DNA of 64,000 nt from Pseudovibrio sp. Tun.PSC04-5.I4 (GTDB lineage Bacteria > Pseudomonadota > Alphaproteobacteria > Rhizobiales > Stappiaceae), in the NCBI RefSeq assembly GCF_900104145.1, contig NZ_FNLB01000006.1, positions 1,509,001 to 1,573,000 of the forward strand, written 5' to 3'. Shown here one piece after another: positions 52,790 to 61,434 of the stretch. The position numbers and the translations under genes were made by a program. The notes under the pieces were generated by a model. The model made no database searches, was not told the origin of the DNA, and was given only the letters and a program-made list of their open reading frames with translations. Numbering within the stretch: the first letter of the stretch is position 1; each line of letters starts with the position of its first letter.

Positions 52790-54166
52790 TTATTCGGCAT
52801 CACCAATGGAACGGCGTGTCTCCCAAACAATCCAATGGGGTTTCTTCTTAATGAACATCAGCAAGGTCAGCACTAACGTCAGCGCCTCAGCAACAGGCAG
52901 AGCGTAAAACACGCTCATGGGCCCGATCACCAGCCACAGACCTGCAATCAACAGCAAAGGCAAAGCCAGTGAGCGGGACACAGCAATGAGCGCCGATTGG
53001 GCTGCACAATGCATTCCGGTAAAATAGCCGGAGAACGCAATGTTCACTCCATTAAACAGGAACACCGGCCAGATAACGCTGATGATCTGTACTGTCAGAT
53101 CAACCGTGGCTTGCTCGCCATCCTTCACAAAGGCGCTGGCCAGCAAAGTTGGTTCAAAAATAAGCACAGCGGCCAGAAGCAATCCAACCACCAGATTAGT
53201 ACCAACACCAAGACCTAGAAACTGATAGATCCGGCGTGGTTTACGCGCGCCATAATTGACACTGACCAACGGACTAAGCCCCTCGCCAACCCCGTAAAAG
53301 ATCATAATTCCGGTGAAGAAAAGGTAATTAACGATTGTAAACGCTGCGACACCTTGTGCACCGAGCTCTATGATCAGGATCCAGTTAAACAGGAAGACGA
53401 CAAACCCGGCTGAGCTTTCATTGATGAATTCAGAAAGACCATTGTAGGCCGCTGTGCGCATCACTTTCCAGGACCCAAACGGGCGGATAACTCTCAATTT
53501 AGCGGTCTTGCCGACAAAGTGCAGCAGCATGAAAACCATACCAACCTGACTTGCAATGCCGGTGGCCAATGCAGCCCCCCATACGCCCCAGCCCCAATAC
53601 CCAATCATCAAAGCATCCAACACAATATTGACGATCGTGATCAGCACCAGACCAGCGAGTGAGAAGTTAGGTCGCCCATCTACCCGAATAAAATGAGACA
53701 TAGCCACCGCAATGCTCAAGCCGGGGAAGAACCAGGCCATGGTCCAGATATAGACCTCCACCAGTTCTGCCGTCTCAGCATTCGCCCCCAGCGCACGCGC
53801 CACGGCTGGTGTGAAAAAAAGAAGCAACACCGCAAAGACAATCGCAATACTCACTGCGCAGATAAGCGCCTTCGTGAAGATGTTGGAGGCATCACGAAAC
53901 CGGCGCTCGCCAATAAACTTGCCAGCTATGACAGCAGCACCAACGGTAAGCATAACCACCACGCCAAAGAACAGCGCAAACATCGGTGTAATCAGGCTAA
54001 TAGCTGCCAGCGCAGTCGAGCCAACAAAGTTCCCAACGAAGATGCCGTCAATAATACTGGCGGAGGCAATGGAAATCAGCCCCAGCACAGCAGGCACCGC
54101 AAATCGGGTAAACTCCTTCGCAGGGCGGCCTGTTATCATACGTTCTTCTGCCACAGCAGCTGACAT
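52790..54166 (-). CDS. MATE family efflux transporter
   Basis: A 458-residue multidrug and toxin extrusion protein with twelve membrane helices in two homologous halves (MatE domains at about 15-175 and 235-395). FAVPAVLGLISIASASIIDGIFVG and GVGEGLSPLVSVNYGARK are the two half-signatures. It uses a sodium or proton gradient; the substrate is not known. GGAAGA precedes the ATG. The gene diverges from a TetR regulator with a palindromic site between them, so the regulator probably controls it. Confidence 0.92.
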   Translation of the reverse strand: MSAAVAEERMITGRPAKEFTRFAVPAVLGLISIASASIIDGIFVGNFVGSTALAAISLITPMFALFFGVVVMLTVGAAVIAGKFIGERRFRDASNIFTKALICAVSIAIVFAVLLLFFTPAVARALGANAETAELVEVYIWTMAWFFPGLSIAVAMSHFIRVDGRPNFSLAGLVLITIVNIVLDALMIGYWGWGVWGAALATGIASQVGMVFMLLHFVGKTAKLRVIRPFGSWKVMRTAAYNGLSEFINESSAGFVVFLFNWILIIELGAQGVAAFTIVNYLFFTGIMIFYGVGEGLSPLVSVNYGARKPRRIYQFLGLGVGTNLVVGLLLAAVLIFEPTLLASAFVKDGEQATVDLTVQIISVIWPVFLFNGVNIAFSGYFTGMHCAAQSALIAVSRSLALPLLLIAGLWLVIGPMSVFYALPVAEALTLVLTLLMFIKKKPHWIVWETRRSIGDAE

Positions 54167-54250
54167 GAGATTATCTTCCACTTTAAAAACCGCAGGTCCC
54201 GGTATCGCTTCAATGATCAGGAGTACATAGAAATTGAACGCATGATCAAC

Positions 54251-54266
54251 TTGGACATATGATCAA
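54251..54266. promoter_or_regulatory. Candidate operator between MATE and TetR genes
   Basis: TTGGACATATGATCAA: a 16-base imperfect palindrome of the form TTGnnCATATGnnCAA centred between the two divergent genes. TetR regulators often bind such sites to control themselves and the neighbouring exporter. This is inferred from symmetry and position only. Confidence 0.5.
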
Positions 54267-54319
54267 ATTTGTGATAAGTCAAGAATTACGCAAACAATCA
54301 AAATGTAAATGGATCTGCC

Positions 54320-54985
54320 ATGGCCTATCTGCCAAAAGAAGAACGTCGCAAGGCGATCATTTTAGCGACACTGGAAGTAGTTGCGGAAAAGGGTTTTGCC
54401 GGCATTACAACGCGGGTTATCGCCACAAAGCTTGGCGCGGCAACCGGCATTCTTCACCATCACTTCAAGTCATTGATAGACCTGAAATGCGAAGCGCTTC
54501 GTTTCCTATCTCGGAAAAACGAGAGCAATTGCATCAAGATGGCGCAGGAACTGACACCGACACAAACGCTCCTCAAACTTTTGAGTTTTAATGCAAGCGC
54601 GGAAGAAAGATCGGAAGTCAGCATATGGATCAGCGCAGCTGATGAAGCGACCAGAGAACCGGAGTTTGGGCAGGTATACGCCGAAGAGAACAACAAACAC
54701 CATCAATGGCTCTGTAATAATCTAAAAGAGGGAGCCAAAGCAGGAGAATTCACACTCTCCCTGCCAGCTGAATTGGCAGCATGGAAACTCATGGCTGTGG
54801 CCTATAACCTTTACGATATCTCCAGCCTGCCTCACACAAACTTGTCACCGGAAATGGCTGTTGAGATCATCAAGCAAGAGCTCATCACGACCCTTGGTGT
54901 AAAAAGCAAAGACCTTGCATCCCGGTTGCTTCCAGTCAATAAAGAGCAAACCACTTGCATCTCAACCGCAAAGAGCCCCGCATGA
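54320..54985 (+). CDS. TetR family transcriptional regulator, BetI-like
   Basis: A 221-residue repressor. The N-terminal helix-turn-helix (about 8-56) reads ATLEVVAEKGFAGITTRVIA then LGAATGILHHHFKSL. The ligand-binding C-terminal domain resembles the BetI branch. It overlaps aroQ by four bases (ATGA), so both are translated from one message, and diverges from the MATE exporter, its likeliest target. The inducer is unknown. Confidence 0.9.
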   Translation: MAYLPKEERRKAIILATLEVVAEKGFAGITTRVIATKLGAATGILHHHFKSLIDLKCEALRFLSRKNESNCIKMAQELTPTQTLLKLLSFNASAEERSEVSIWISAADEATREPEFGQVYAEENNKHHQWLCNNLKEGAKAGEFTLSLPAELAAWKLMAVAYNLYDISSLPHTNLSPEMAVEIIKQELITTLGVKSKDLASRLLPVNKEQTTCISTAKSPA

Positions 54986-55425
54986 AGAAGATCCTTATCC
55001 TCAACGGCCCAAATCTCAACCTGCTCGGAATGCGCCAGCCAGAAGTTTACGGCTCAACCACTCTGGCAGAAATTGAAGACCAGTGCCGCGCCCATGCAAA
55101 GCAACTTGGCGTTGAGGTTGAATGCAAACAATCCAATCACGAAGGCGAGTTGATCGACTGGATCCATGAGACACGCCAGTCCCGCACAGCAATTGTGCTC
55201 AATGCCGGTGCCTACACGCACACATCCGTTGCAATCATGGACGCCATTGCCAGTGTGGAGCGCCCTGTGATTGAACTACACCTCTCCAACATCCATCAGC
55301 GAGAAGAGTTCCGCCACACCTCCTATATCTCAAAGGTGGCCAAGGGCATGATCTGCGGATTTGGCGCATATGGCTATACGTTGGCAATGGATGCAGCCAC
55401 GCGCATTCTAGAAGAAGAAGACTAA
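54982..55425 (+). CDS. aroQ: Type II 3-dehydroquinate dehydratase
   Basis: AroQ (147 residues) converts 3-dehydroquinate to 3-dehydroshikimate, in either shikimate synthesis or quinate breakdown. ILNGPNLNLLGMRQPEVYG holds the catalytic Tyr and Arg on the lid loop. NAGAYTHTSVAI and ELHLSNIHQREEFRHTSY contain the other active-site residues. The start is the ATG overlapping the tetR stop. In many alphaproteobacteria aroQ precedes accB; here it is tied to a regulator instead, so a second copy with a catabolic role is possible. Confidence 0.93.
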   Translation: MKKILILNGPNLNLLGMRQPEVYGSTTLAEIEDQCRAHAKQLGVEVECKQSNHEGELIDWIHETRQSRTAIVLNAGAYTHTSVAIMDAIASVERPVIELHLSNIHQREEFRHTSYISKVAKGMICGFGAYGYTLAMDAATRILEEED

Positions 55426-55472
55426 ACAGCTCTCCAAAAACGCGATATTACTCACAAAGCGAACGTGCAGCT

Positions 55473-55907
55473 TTAATCGTAATTTTTGGAGTTACGCATC
55501 TTCTTCACGTTCCCACGTTGCTTTTTGCATTCAATCCTGCGGCGTTTCGAGGCCAGTGTAGGCCGCGTTGCTTTGCGCGCTTTGGGTACAAAAGCTGCTT
55601 TGCGAATAAGCTCCAGCAAACGCTCCAACGCATCATCCCGGTTGCGCTCCTGTGTGCGGAACCGGTCAGCCGTCAAAATGATCTCGCCCTTCAAGGTCAA
55701 CCGCGATCCGGCAAGCTTCCTCAACCGATCCTTCAGATCATCGGGAAGAGTCGCATTTCCATCCAGATTGAATCGCAACTGGACCGATGAAGACACTTTA
55801 TTCACGTTTTGACCGCCCGGCCCGGACGCCCGAATAAAATCTTCTTTCAGGTCGCGCTGATCAATTGAGTAGCGCTCGTTCACTTTAATTGTATTGCGCT
55901 CACTCAT
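55473..55907 (-). CDS. arfB: Peptidyl-tRNA hydrolase ArfB
   Basis: ArfB (144 residues) rescues ribosomes stalled without a stop codon. The catalytic GGQ lies in ASGPGGQNVNKVSS, and the basic C-terminal tail (RPTLASKRRRIECKKQRGN) enters the empty mRNA channel. GGTGGA precedes the chosen ATG; longer starts extend over a poorly conserved leader. It is monocistronic. Confidence 0.93.
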   Translation of the reverse strand: MSERNTIKVNERYSIDQRDLKEDFIRASGPGGQNVNKVSSSVQLRFNLDGNATLPDDLKDRLRKLAGSRLTLKGEIILTADRFRTQERNRDDALERLLELIRKAAFVPKARKATRPTLASKRRRIECKKQRGNVKKMRNSKNYD

Positions 55908-56213
55908 TGCATCCACCAGCCGGCCTATCATCCATATCATTGATTGAAATACTAATTTTACTCTTTGGTCAAAAATACAACCTCAAGCAAGTCTCACCGC
56001 TATAATACTCAATCCGCACTTTTGCAAAGAATTGATAGGACATTGCCACACTCTACCCTAGGTATAAACGGAGGTATAATACGCGTAGGCGTTTGATATC
56101 ACTTGATTTACTACGGTCTTCTACCTAGTCTCAATTCCTATCCTGCCAGAGGATAAATAAACACGACACACAGCCGCAAAACGCTAGTCGTCCTACGTGT
56201 TGTTGGAGGGGAA
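55908..56213. other. Intergenic region before the omega-aminotransferase gene
   Basis: About 300 AT-rich bases. GGTATAA occurs twice close together (near 56062 and 56075), the second as TATAAT, but no matching -35 is convincing. No gene or hairpin is clear. Confidence 0.4.
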
Positions 56214-57575
56214 ATGACAGAGGCAGAAACACTGGTGCAAGACGAGGTTCAAAAGAACACCGGCCTGACCACAAATAATCTTGATGCATTTTGGATGCCG
56301 TTTACATCCAATCGTCAGTTCAAGAAAGACCCGCGCATTATCGTGAAGGCCAAAGACATGCACTACACCACGGCAGATGGCCGTGAGGTATTGGATGGGA
56401 CTGCAGGCCTTTGGTGTTGCAATGCAGGTCATGGCCGCCAAAAGATCGTTGAGGCGGTCCAAAATCAGGTTGCCGAGCTGGACTACGCACCAGCCTTCCA
56501 GATGGGCCACCCAAAGTCTTTTGAGTTTGCAGCCCGTCTTGCGGCCCTCATGCCGGACCCGCTCAACCATGTTTTCTTCACCAACTCAGGCTCTGAGAGT
56601 GTTGAGACCGCGTTGAAGATGGCGCTTGCCTACCACAAGGCAAACGGCGAAGGCTCCCGGACCCGTTTGATCGGACGTGAGCGCGGCTATCACGGCGTAA
56701 ACTTCGGCGGCATTTCCGTTGGCGGCATGGTCGCCAACCGGAAGCAGTTTGGCGCGATGCTGGCTGGCGTGGACCATATGCGTCACACCCACAACATTGC
56801 GGGCAATGAATTCAGCAAAGGCGTGCCTAAAAACGGCGTCGAATACGCTGAAGATCTGATGCGCATGGTTCAACTGCATGACCCATCCACCATCGCCGCT
56901 GTGATTGTGGAACCTGTTGCGGGCTCCGCAGGCGTTATCTTGCCGCCAGAAGGTTACCTGCAACGCTTGCGTGACATCTGTGACGAGCACGGCATCCTGT
57001 TGATCTTTGACGAGGTCATCACCGGCTTCGGTCGTTTGGGCGCGCCATTTGCGGTTGACTACTTCGATGTCATACCGGATCTCGTCACCACGGCAAAAGG
57101 CCTCACCAGCGGCGTTGTGCCAATGGGCGCAGTCTTTGCCAGCTCCAAGATCTATGATGCGTTCATGACCGGCCCTGACCATCTGATCGAGCTGTTCCAT
57201 GGCTACACCTACTCAGGTCATCCATTGGCCTGTGCAGCAGGTCTGGCAACGCTGGATGTGTACGCAGACGAAGACCTTCTGACACGCGGTGCCAAGATGG
57301 CCCACTACTGGCAAGAAGCACTTCATTCTCTGCGTGACTGCAAAAATGTGATCGACATCAGAAACATCGGTCTCATCGGCGCAATCGAGCTGGAGCCAAT
57401 GGCGGGTGAACCGACCAAGCGTGCATTCACGGCCTTCCTGAAGGCTTACGAGAAGAACATCCTGATCCGCACCACAGGCGACATTATTGCCATGTCGCCG
57501 CCGCTCATCATCTCTGAATCTCAGATTGATCAGCTGGTTGGTACGCTACGTGAAGTTCTTAACGAACTGGATTAA
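56214..57575 (+). CDS. Omega-amino acid--pyruvate aminotransferase
   Basis: A 453-residue class III aminotransferase resembling beta-alanine:pyruvate aminotransferases. DAFWMPFTSNRQFKKDPRII is the typical start of that subgroup. FFTNSGSESVETALKMALAY binds the cofactor phosphate, LIFDEVITGFGRLG holds the pyridine-binding Asp, and VTTAKGLTSGVVPMGAVFA carries the PLP lysine. Substrates may include beta-alanine and other omega-amino acids. GGAGGGG precedes the ATG. The gene has its own terminator. Confidence 0.92.
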   Translation: MTEAETLVQDEVQKNTGLTTNNLDAFWMPFTSNRQFKKDPRIIVKAKDMHYTTADGREVLDGTAGLWCCNAGHGRQKIVEAVQNQVAELDYAPAFQMGHPKSFEFAARLAALMPDPLNHVFFTNSGSESVETALKMALAYHKANGEGSRTRLIGRERGYHGVNFGGISVGGMVANRKQFGAMLAGVDHMRHTHNIAGNEFSKGVPKNGVEYAEDLMRMVQLHDPSTIAAVIVEPVAGSAGVILPPEGYLQRLRDICDEHGILLIFDEVITGFGRLGAPFAVDYFDVIPDLVTTAKGLTSGVVPMGAVFASSKIYDAFMTGPDHLIELFHGYTYSGHPLACAAGLATLDVYADEDLLTRGAKMAHYWQEALHSLRDCKNVIDIRNIGLIGAIELEPMAGEPTKRAFTAFLKAYEKNILIRTTGDIIAMSPPLIISESQIDQLVGTLREVLNELD

Positions 57576-57601
57576 GGTCCGCACATCATCGATAATTCAA
57601 G

Positions 57602-57623
57602 AGGGCGCGCAAGCGCCCTTTTT
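57602..57623 (+). terminator. Intrinsic terminator after the omega-aminotransferase gene
   Basis: Seven-base-pair stem AGGGCGC/GCGCCCT with a GCAA tetraloop, followed by T5. Confidence 0.95.
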
Positions 57624-57808
57624 CTTAACTAATAATATTATCAATAACTTATAGATTACTTCTATAGTTAAACATCATTTACCTTAAGTGGTGCATGAGC
57701 TGCAATACACCGCAAACTCGCAGTGCAGGCACAATGTCCCTCGCCAGAAAAACACTACGCTGGTAATGTGCGGCTTACGCTCCAAACCAACCACCCATCA
57801 GGATCAGC

Positions 57809-58639
57809 ATGTTACCTTCCCGCGATATTTCCCGCCTCATTGAAATCATGAAGGCCCTCAGAACCCCCGTCACAGGCTGTCCATGGGATCTGGAGCAGAC
57901 CTTCAAAACCATCTCTCCCTACACCATTGAAGAAGCCTATGAGGTTGCTGATGCCATCGAACGGGAAGATCTTCCTGACCTGAAAGAAGAGCTCGGAGAC
58001 CTGCTGTTACAGGTCGTCTACCACGCACAAATAGCCGAGGAAGAAGACGCCTTTGCCTTCGAGGATGTGGTTGAGGCCATTACAAAAAAGATGATCCGTC
58101 GCCACCCGCATGTGTTCGGCGATGACGAACAAAAAGCAGCAGGCTTTCCAAAAGGCGCATGGGATAAAGTCAAGGACGAGGAAAAGCTCGAGCGCAAACA
58201 ATTGCGCCAGCAAATGGGCTTGCTTGAAAAACAACCTAGATTTCTCGACGAAGTCCCCTCCGCCTTTCCGGCCCTGACAGAAGCAGAAAAACTCCAGCAC
58301 CGCGCCTCCAAAGTCGGCTTTGACTGGGGGGCAGCAGAACCCGTTCTGGCAAAGATCAAAGAGGAAATAGACGAGCTCACCGAAGAAGTTCAGGCAGGTA
58401 CTCCCGACCGCAACAAGATCGAAGATGAACTGGGCGACGTCCTGTTCGCGCTCGCAAACCTTGCTCGCCACTTGGAAATCCAGCCAGAAGCCGCCCTAAA
58501 GCGCACCAACGCAAAATTCCGCCGCCGCTTCGCCCACATAGAAGACGCCGCAACTGAAGAACAACGCCCCCTCGCAGACCTCTCCCTTGATGAAATGGAA
58601 GCCCACTGGCAAGCGGCGAAGAAATTTGATCCGAAGTAG
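57809..58639 (+). CDS. mazG: Nucleoside triphosphate pyrophosphohydrolase
   Basis: MazG (276 residues) hydrolyses NTPs and dNTPs to monophosphates, with a housecleaning role. The catalytic EExxE...ExxD pattern is in TIEEAYEVADAI and EELGDLLLQVVYHA; a second, less conserved MazG fold occupies the C-terminal half (around EIDELTEEV and ELGDVLFALANL). MKALRTPVTGCPWDLEQTF is the typical N terminus. AGGATCAGC precedes the ATG. In relatives it adjoins hflX, but here an unknown gene lies between them. Confidence 0.95.
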   Translation: MLPSRDISRLIEIMKALRTPVTGCPWDLEQTFKTISPYTIEEAYEVADAIEREDLPDLKEELGDLLLQVVYHAQIAEEEDAFAFEDVVEAITKKMIRRHPHVFGDDEQKAAGFPKGAWDKVKDEEKLERKQLRQQMGLLEKQPRFLDEVPSAFPALTEAEKLQHRASKVGFDWGAAEPVLAKIKEEIDELTEEVQAGTPDRNKIEDELGDVLFALANLARHLEIQPEAALKRTNAKFRRRFAHIEDAATEEQRPLADLSLDEMEAHWQAAKKFDPK

Positions 58640-58821
58640 AGCAAGGCTTTATGCAAAGCAGAGCGCTGTAGATCCTCAGCTCAGTCTCACCAAAGACGCC
58701 ATCCCGGCCCTGAGCCGTGACCTAGTAGCAACGTACACATATACAAATATTTTTGACGGAAAAAACCACGTCAGAATTGTTTGACCAAGCGCCACCAATA
58801 AACCCAAGCAAGGAGAACTCC

Positions 58822-59472
58822 ATGGCTAACAACATTGAAGATTACAAGTTATTAAAAACCAAACTTGAAGTATGCAAGGTGCTATGGGGCGCTACTTCAG
58901 TCATTACCGCAGGGTCCTCCGCCTTAATAACTGACAAAATTTCGGAATTATTTCAGAAAAGGCTTAGAGAGCTCGATGAAGCAGTAGTCCAAAGCTTACA
59001 CGACGGTAAAATCCACGAAAACTCGTTTATAGAAGAAGACCGCCTGGTTTCATTCATTTTTCGTGCAAGACGAGCAGCAATCGAAGGAGCAGGTAAAACC
59101 AAGCTGAAGTTAATTGCTGACTACTTTTTCGATCATGCTTTTGACGCAGATTACGAGGAAGCAAAGATCAACGAATTCACAGACATTACCGCCACCCTCA
59201 CTCAATCCCAAATTAAAATAATCGCGCTACTCAAAAGGAATTTACAAAATAAAGATTTCAACAAAGCAGGCATGACTTCAGATGATCAATTCGAAAAATA
59301 CTTTAAGGAGTACTACAGCAGCATTGAGGAACTTTCTGACGCATTAAACATGCTCATACGCTTTGGTTTTGTCCGCCCACTAAGCACTTTTGGACGGATA
59401 GGCTTTGCTCTTACATCTTTTGGCGAAGAGTATATTTTTAGTTTAAATCTCACCAGTGAACAGCCCAATTGA
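58822..59472 (+). CDS. Hypothetical protein, AT-rich accessory gene
   Basis: A 216-residue protein I do not recognise. AAGGAG precedes the ATG. The N-terminal region has a short hydrophobic stretch (WGATSVITAGSSALITD), and the middle is charged and helical around FRARRAAIEGAGKTKLKLIA. The C-terminal part (about 135-210) looks like a winged helix, ending GRIGFALTSFGEEYIFS. Base composition is lower than its neighbours (one 60-base line counted by hand has 23 G+C). It interrupts the usual mazG-hflX order, so it may have arrived by transfer. Confidence 0.65.
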   Translation: MANNIEDYKLLKTKLEVCKVLWGATSVITAGSSALITDKISELFQKRLRELDEAVVQSLHDGKIHENSFIEEDRLVSFIFRARRAAIEGAGKTKLKLIADYFFDHAFDADYEEAKINEFTDITATLTQSQIKIIALLKRNLQNKDFNKAGMTSDDQFEKYFKEYYSSIEELSDALNMLIRFGFVRPLSTFGRIGFALTSFGEEYIFSLNLTSEQPN

Positions 59473-59495
59473 ACGCATCCAATAACCACCTCAAA

Positions 59496-59527
59496 CAAAA
59501 AAGCCCCACTCCAACGAGCAGGGCTTT
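59496..59527 (-). terminator. Intrinsic terminator after hflX
   Basis: Stem AAAGCCC/GGGCTTT (59500-59506 with 59521-59527) giving a T6-type tract on the minus strand. It also lies after the plus-strand gene that converges from the left. Confidence 0.8.
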
Positions 59528-59552
59528 CATGTTATTTAGTCCAGTCAAACGA

Positions 59553-61013
59553 TCAGATCGGCGAGTAGCCGTTGTCGTCCTCGACTGGAGGTTCTTCCGG
59601 GAGTTCCAGACCTGTCACAAAGTACTTTGCAAACCGGTCTCGTACTCGTGAGCGATGTGCATCAGGAACACGAACATCCAGGCGGATGCCGTCCTCGGAT
59701 TCCGTCCGCGATAGAATCTCACAGTTCTGGTAGAGCCACGCATGCCCCTCGCCTTCACTGTGCGGCAACACCATACTCACCGTATCGAGTTGCTCGGCCA
59801 AACGCGCTTCAATGCGCTTTACAAGGTCCGCAACACCCTCACCAGTCACCGCAGAAAGGGCAATCGGCCCCTCTTGCGCAGAATTGCTTTCCAGCAATTT
59901 AGCCCGGTGCGTCTCTTCAAGCAGGTCGATCTTGTTATAGATCTCAATAACACGATCGCTTTCAGAAACTTTCAGCCCAAGCAGTTCCAAAGTCTCATTC
60001 ACATCCTGAGACTGAGCCTTGGTATCTTCATGAGCAATATCGCGCACATGAAGCACGATATCAGCCTGAATGACCTCTTCCAGCGTCGCCCGGAAGGCAG
60101 CAACCAGATTGTGCGGCAACTCGGAGATAAACCCAACCGTATCGGAAAGAATCACCTCACGGCCATGAGGCAGCTTGATACTGCGCAGAGTTGGATCCAG
60201 CGTCGCAAACAACAGATCCTTAACAAACACGTCCGCATCAGTCATGCGGTTAAACAACGTAGACTTGCCCGCATTGGTGTAGCCAACAAAGGCAACCACC
60301 GGATGCGGCACTTTCTTACGTGCTTTACGATGCAGCTTACGGGTCCGCTGAACTTGCTCAAGGTGTCCCTTCAGCAAAGTAATGCGATCCTGAATGACCC
60401 GTCGATCAGCCTCGATCTGGGTTTCACCCGGACCGCCCACAAACCCAAGACCGCCACGCTGACGTTCAAGGTGTGTCCATGAGCGAACAAGACGCGACTT
60501 CTGCCAGGAAAGATGCGCAACCTCGACTTGTAGCCGGCCTTCTTTCGTTTGAGCGCGCTCGCCAAAGATCTCAAGAATGAGACCCGTCCGATCGATGACT
60601 TTACAGTTCCAATCTCGTTCGAGATTCCGCTGCTGGATAGGAGTAAGGGGATGATCTACAACGACCAGTTCAATTTCTTCGGCTTCGATCTGCTGGTGAA
60701 TTTCTTCCACCTTACCAGAGCCAAACAAACTTCCAGGTTTCACTGCAGCCAATCGGACCAAAGCTGAGGATACAATCTCTAACTCGATTGCCTCAGCAAG
60801 CCCGATAGCCTCTTCCAGTCGTGCCTCAGGACTACGCTCAGCCCCGAAAGGACGCTCAGGAGCGCCCCTGCCTCTTGCGAGGGCACGGCTTTTGATGATC
60901 GGTACGATGATGAGCGACCGGGTTCCCCGGGTCACCTCATCTTCGCCGGCCTCAACGTTCGCATCACGTTGCTTGCGATTCAGGCCGGCTTCTTTATTTG
61001 ATTGGGGCTTCAT
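59553..61013 (-). CDS. hflX: Ribosome-associated GTPase HflX
   Basis: HflX (486 residues) binds the large ribosomal subunit and splits stalled ribosomes, notably under heat stress. The N-terminal domain contains SLFGSGKVEEI and DHPLTPIQQRNLE; the G domain has G1 GYTNAGKST, G3 DTVGFISELPH and G4 NKIDLL. A glycine-rich hinge RQRGGLGFVGGPGE separates the domains. Its ATG overlaps the hfq stop (TGATG), so translation is coupled. Hfq-hflX order is conserved across proteobacteria. Confidence 0.96.
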   Translation of the reverse strand: MKPQSNKEAGLNRKQRDANVEAGEDEVTRGTRSLIIVPIIKSRALARGRGAPERPFGAERSPEARLEEAIGLAEAIELEIVSSALVRLAAVKPGSLFGSGKVEEIHQQIEAEEIELVVVDHPLTPIQQRNLERDWNCKVIDRTGLILEIFGERAQTKEGRLQVEVAHLSWQKSRLVRSWTHLERQRGGLGFVGGPGETQIEADRRVIQDRITLLKGHLEQVQRTRKLHRKARKKVPHPVVAFVGYTNAGKSTLFNRMTDADVFVKDLLFATLDPTLRSIKLPHGREVILSDTVGFISELPHNLVAAFRATLEEVIQADIVLHVRDIAHEDTKAQSQDVNETLELLGLKVSESDRVIEIYNKIDLLEETHRAKLLESNSAQEGPIALSAVTGEGVADLVKRIEARLAEQLDTVSMVLPHSEGEGHAWLYQNCEILSRTESEDGIRLDVRVPDAHRSRVRDRFAKYFVTGLELPEEPPVEDDNGYSPI

Positions 61014-61270
61014 CAGCCTCCTGCTTTTTCGCCTTCTTCGTCAGCCGGTTCAAACAGCTGTATAGGGCTATTTGGCATGATAGTAGAGATAGCGTGTTTG
61101 TAAACGAGCTGGGAGTGCCCGTCACGGCGCAATAATACGCAGAAATTATCAAACCAAGTAACTACGCCTTGCAGTTTTACACCATTGATCAAAAAAATGG
61201 TCAGTGGAGTCTTCTGCTTCCTGACGTGATTTAAAAATGTATCTTGAAGATTTTGAGCGCGGTCAGCCAT
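61013..61270 (-). CDS. hfq: RNA chaperone Hfq
   Basis: Hfq (85 residues) forms a hexamer that pairs small RNAs with mRNAs. Sm1 covers VKLQGVVTWFDNFCVLL and Sm2 is in YKHAISTIMP; NLQDTFLNHVRKQK is the typical N terminus. The ATG at MADRAQNLQD matches alphaproteobacterial Hfq starts, and the 16-codon upstream extension is not used in relatives. It is the first gene of a pair with hflX. Any small RNA from the array at about 16 kb could be its client, but this is not shown. Confidence 0.96.
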   Translation of the reverse strand: MADRAQNLQDTFLNHVRKQKTPLTIFLINGVKLQGVVTWFDNFCVLLRRDGHSQLVYKHAISTIMPNSPIQLFEPADEEGEKAGG

Positions 61271-61434
61271 ATCTATTTTTATCCTGTTCTCAGTGGACGC
61301 GGCCGCGGCATCCACCATTTACTGTTCCCATCCTCGAAACGGTCCAACGACACTCACAAATACAAGAGAGATGTCTCCACCCTTTTGGTGAACCGCCCAA
61401 ATTGTAAATTACCCATCAGCAAACACCAGAGGCA

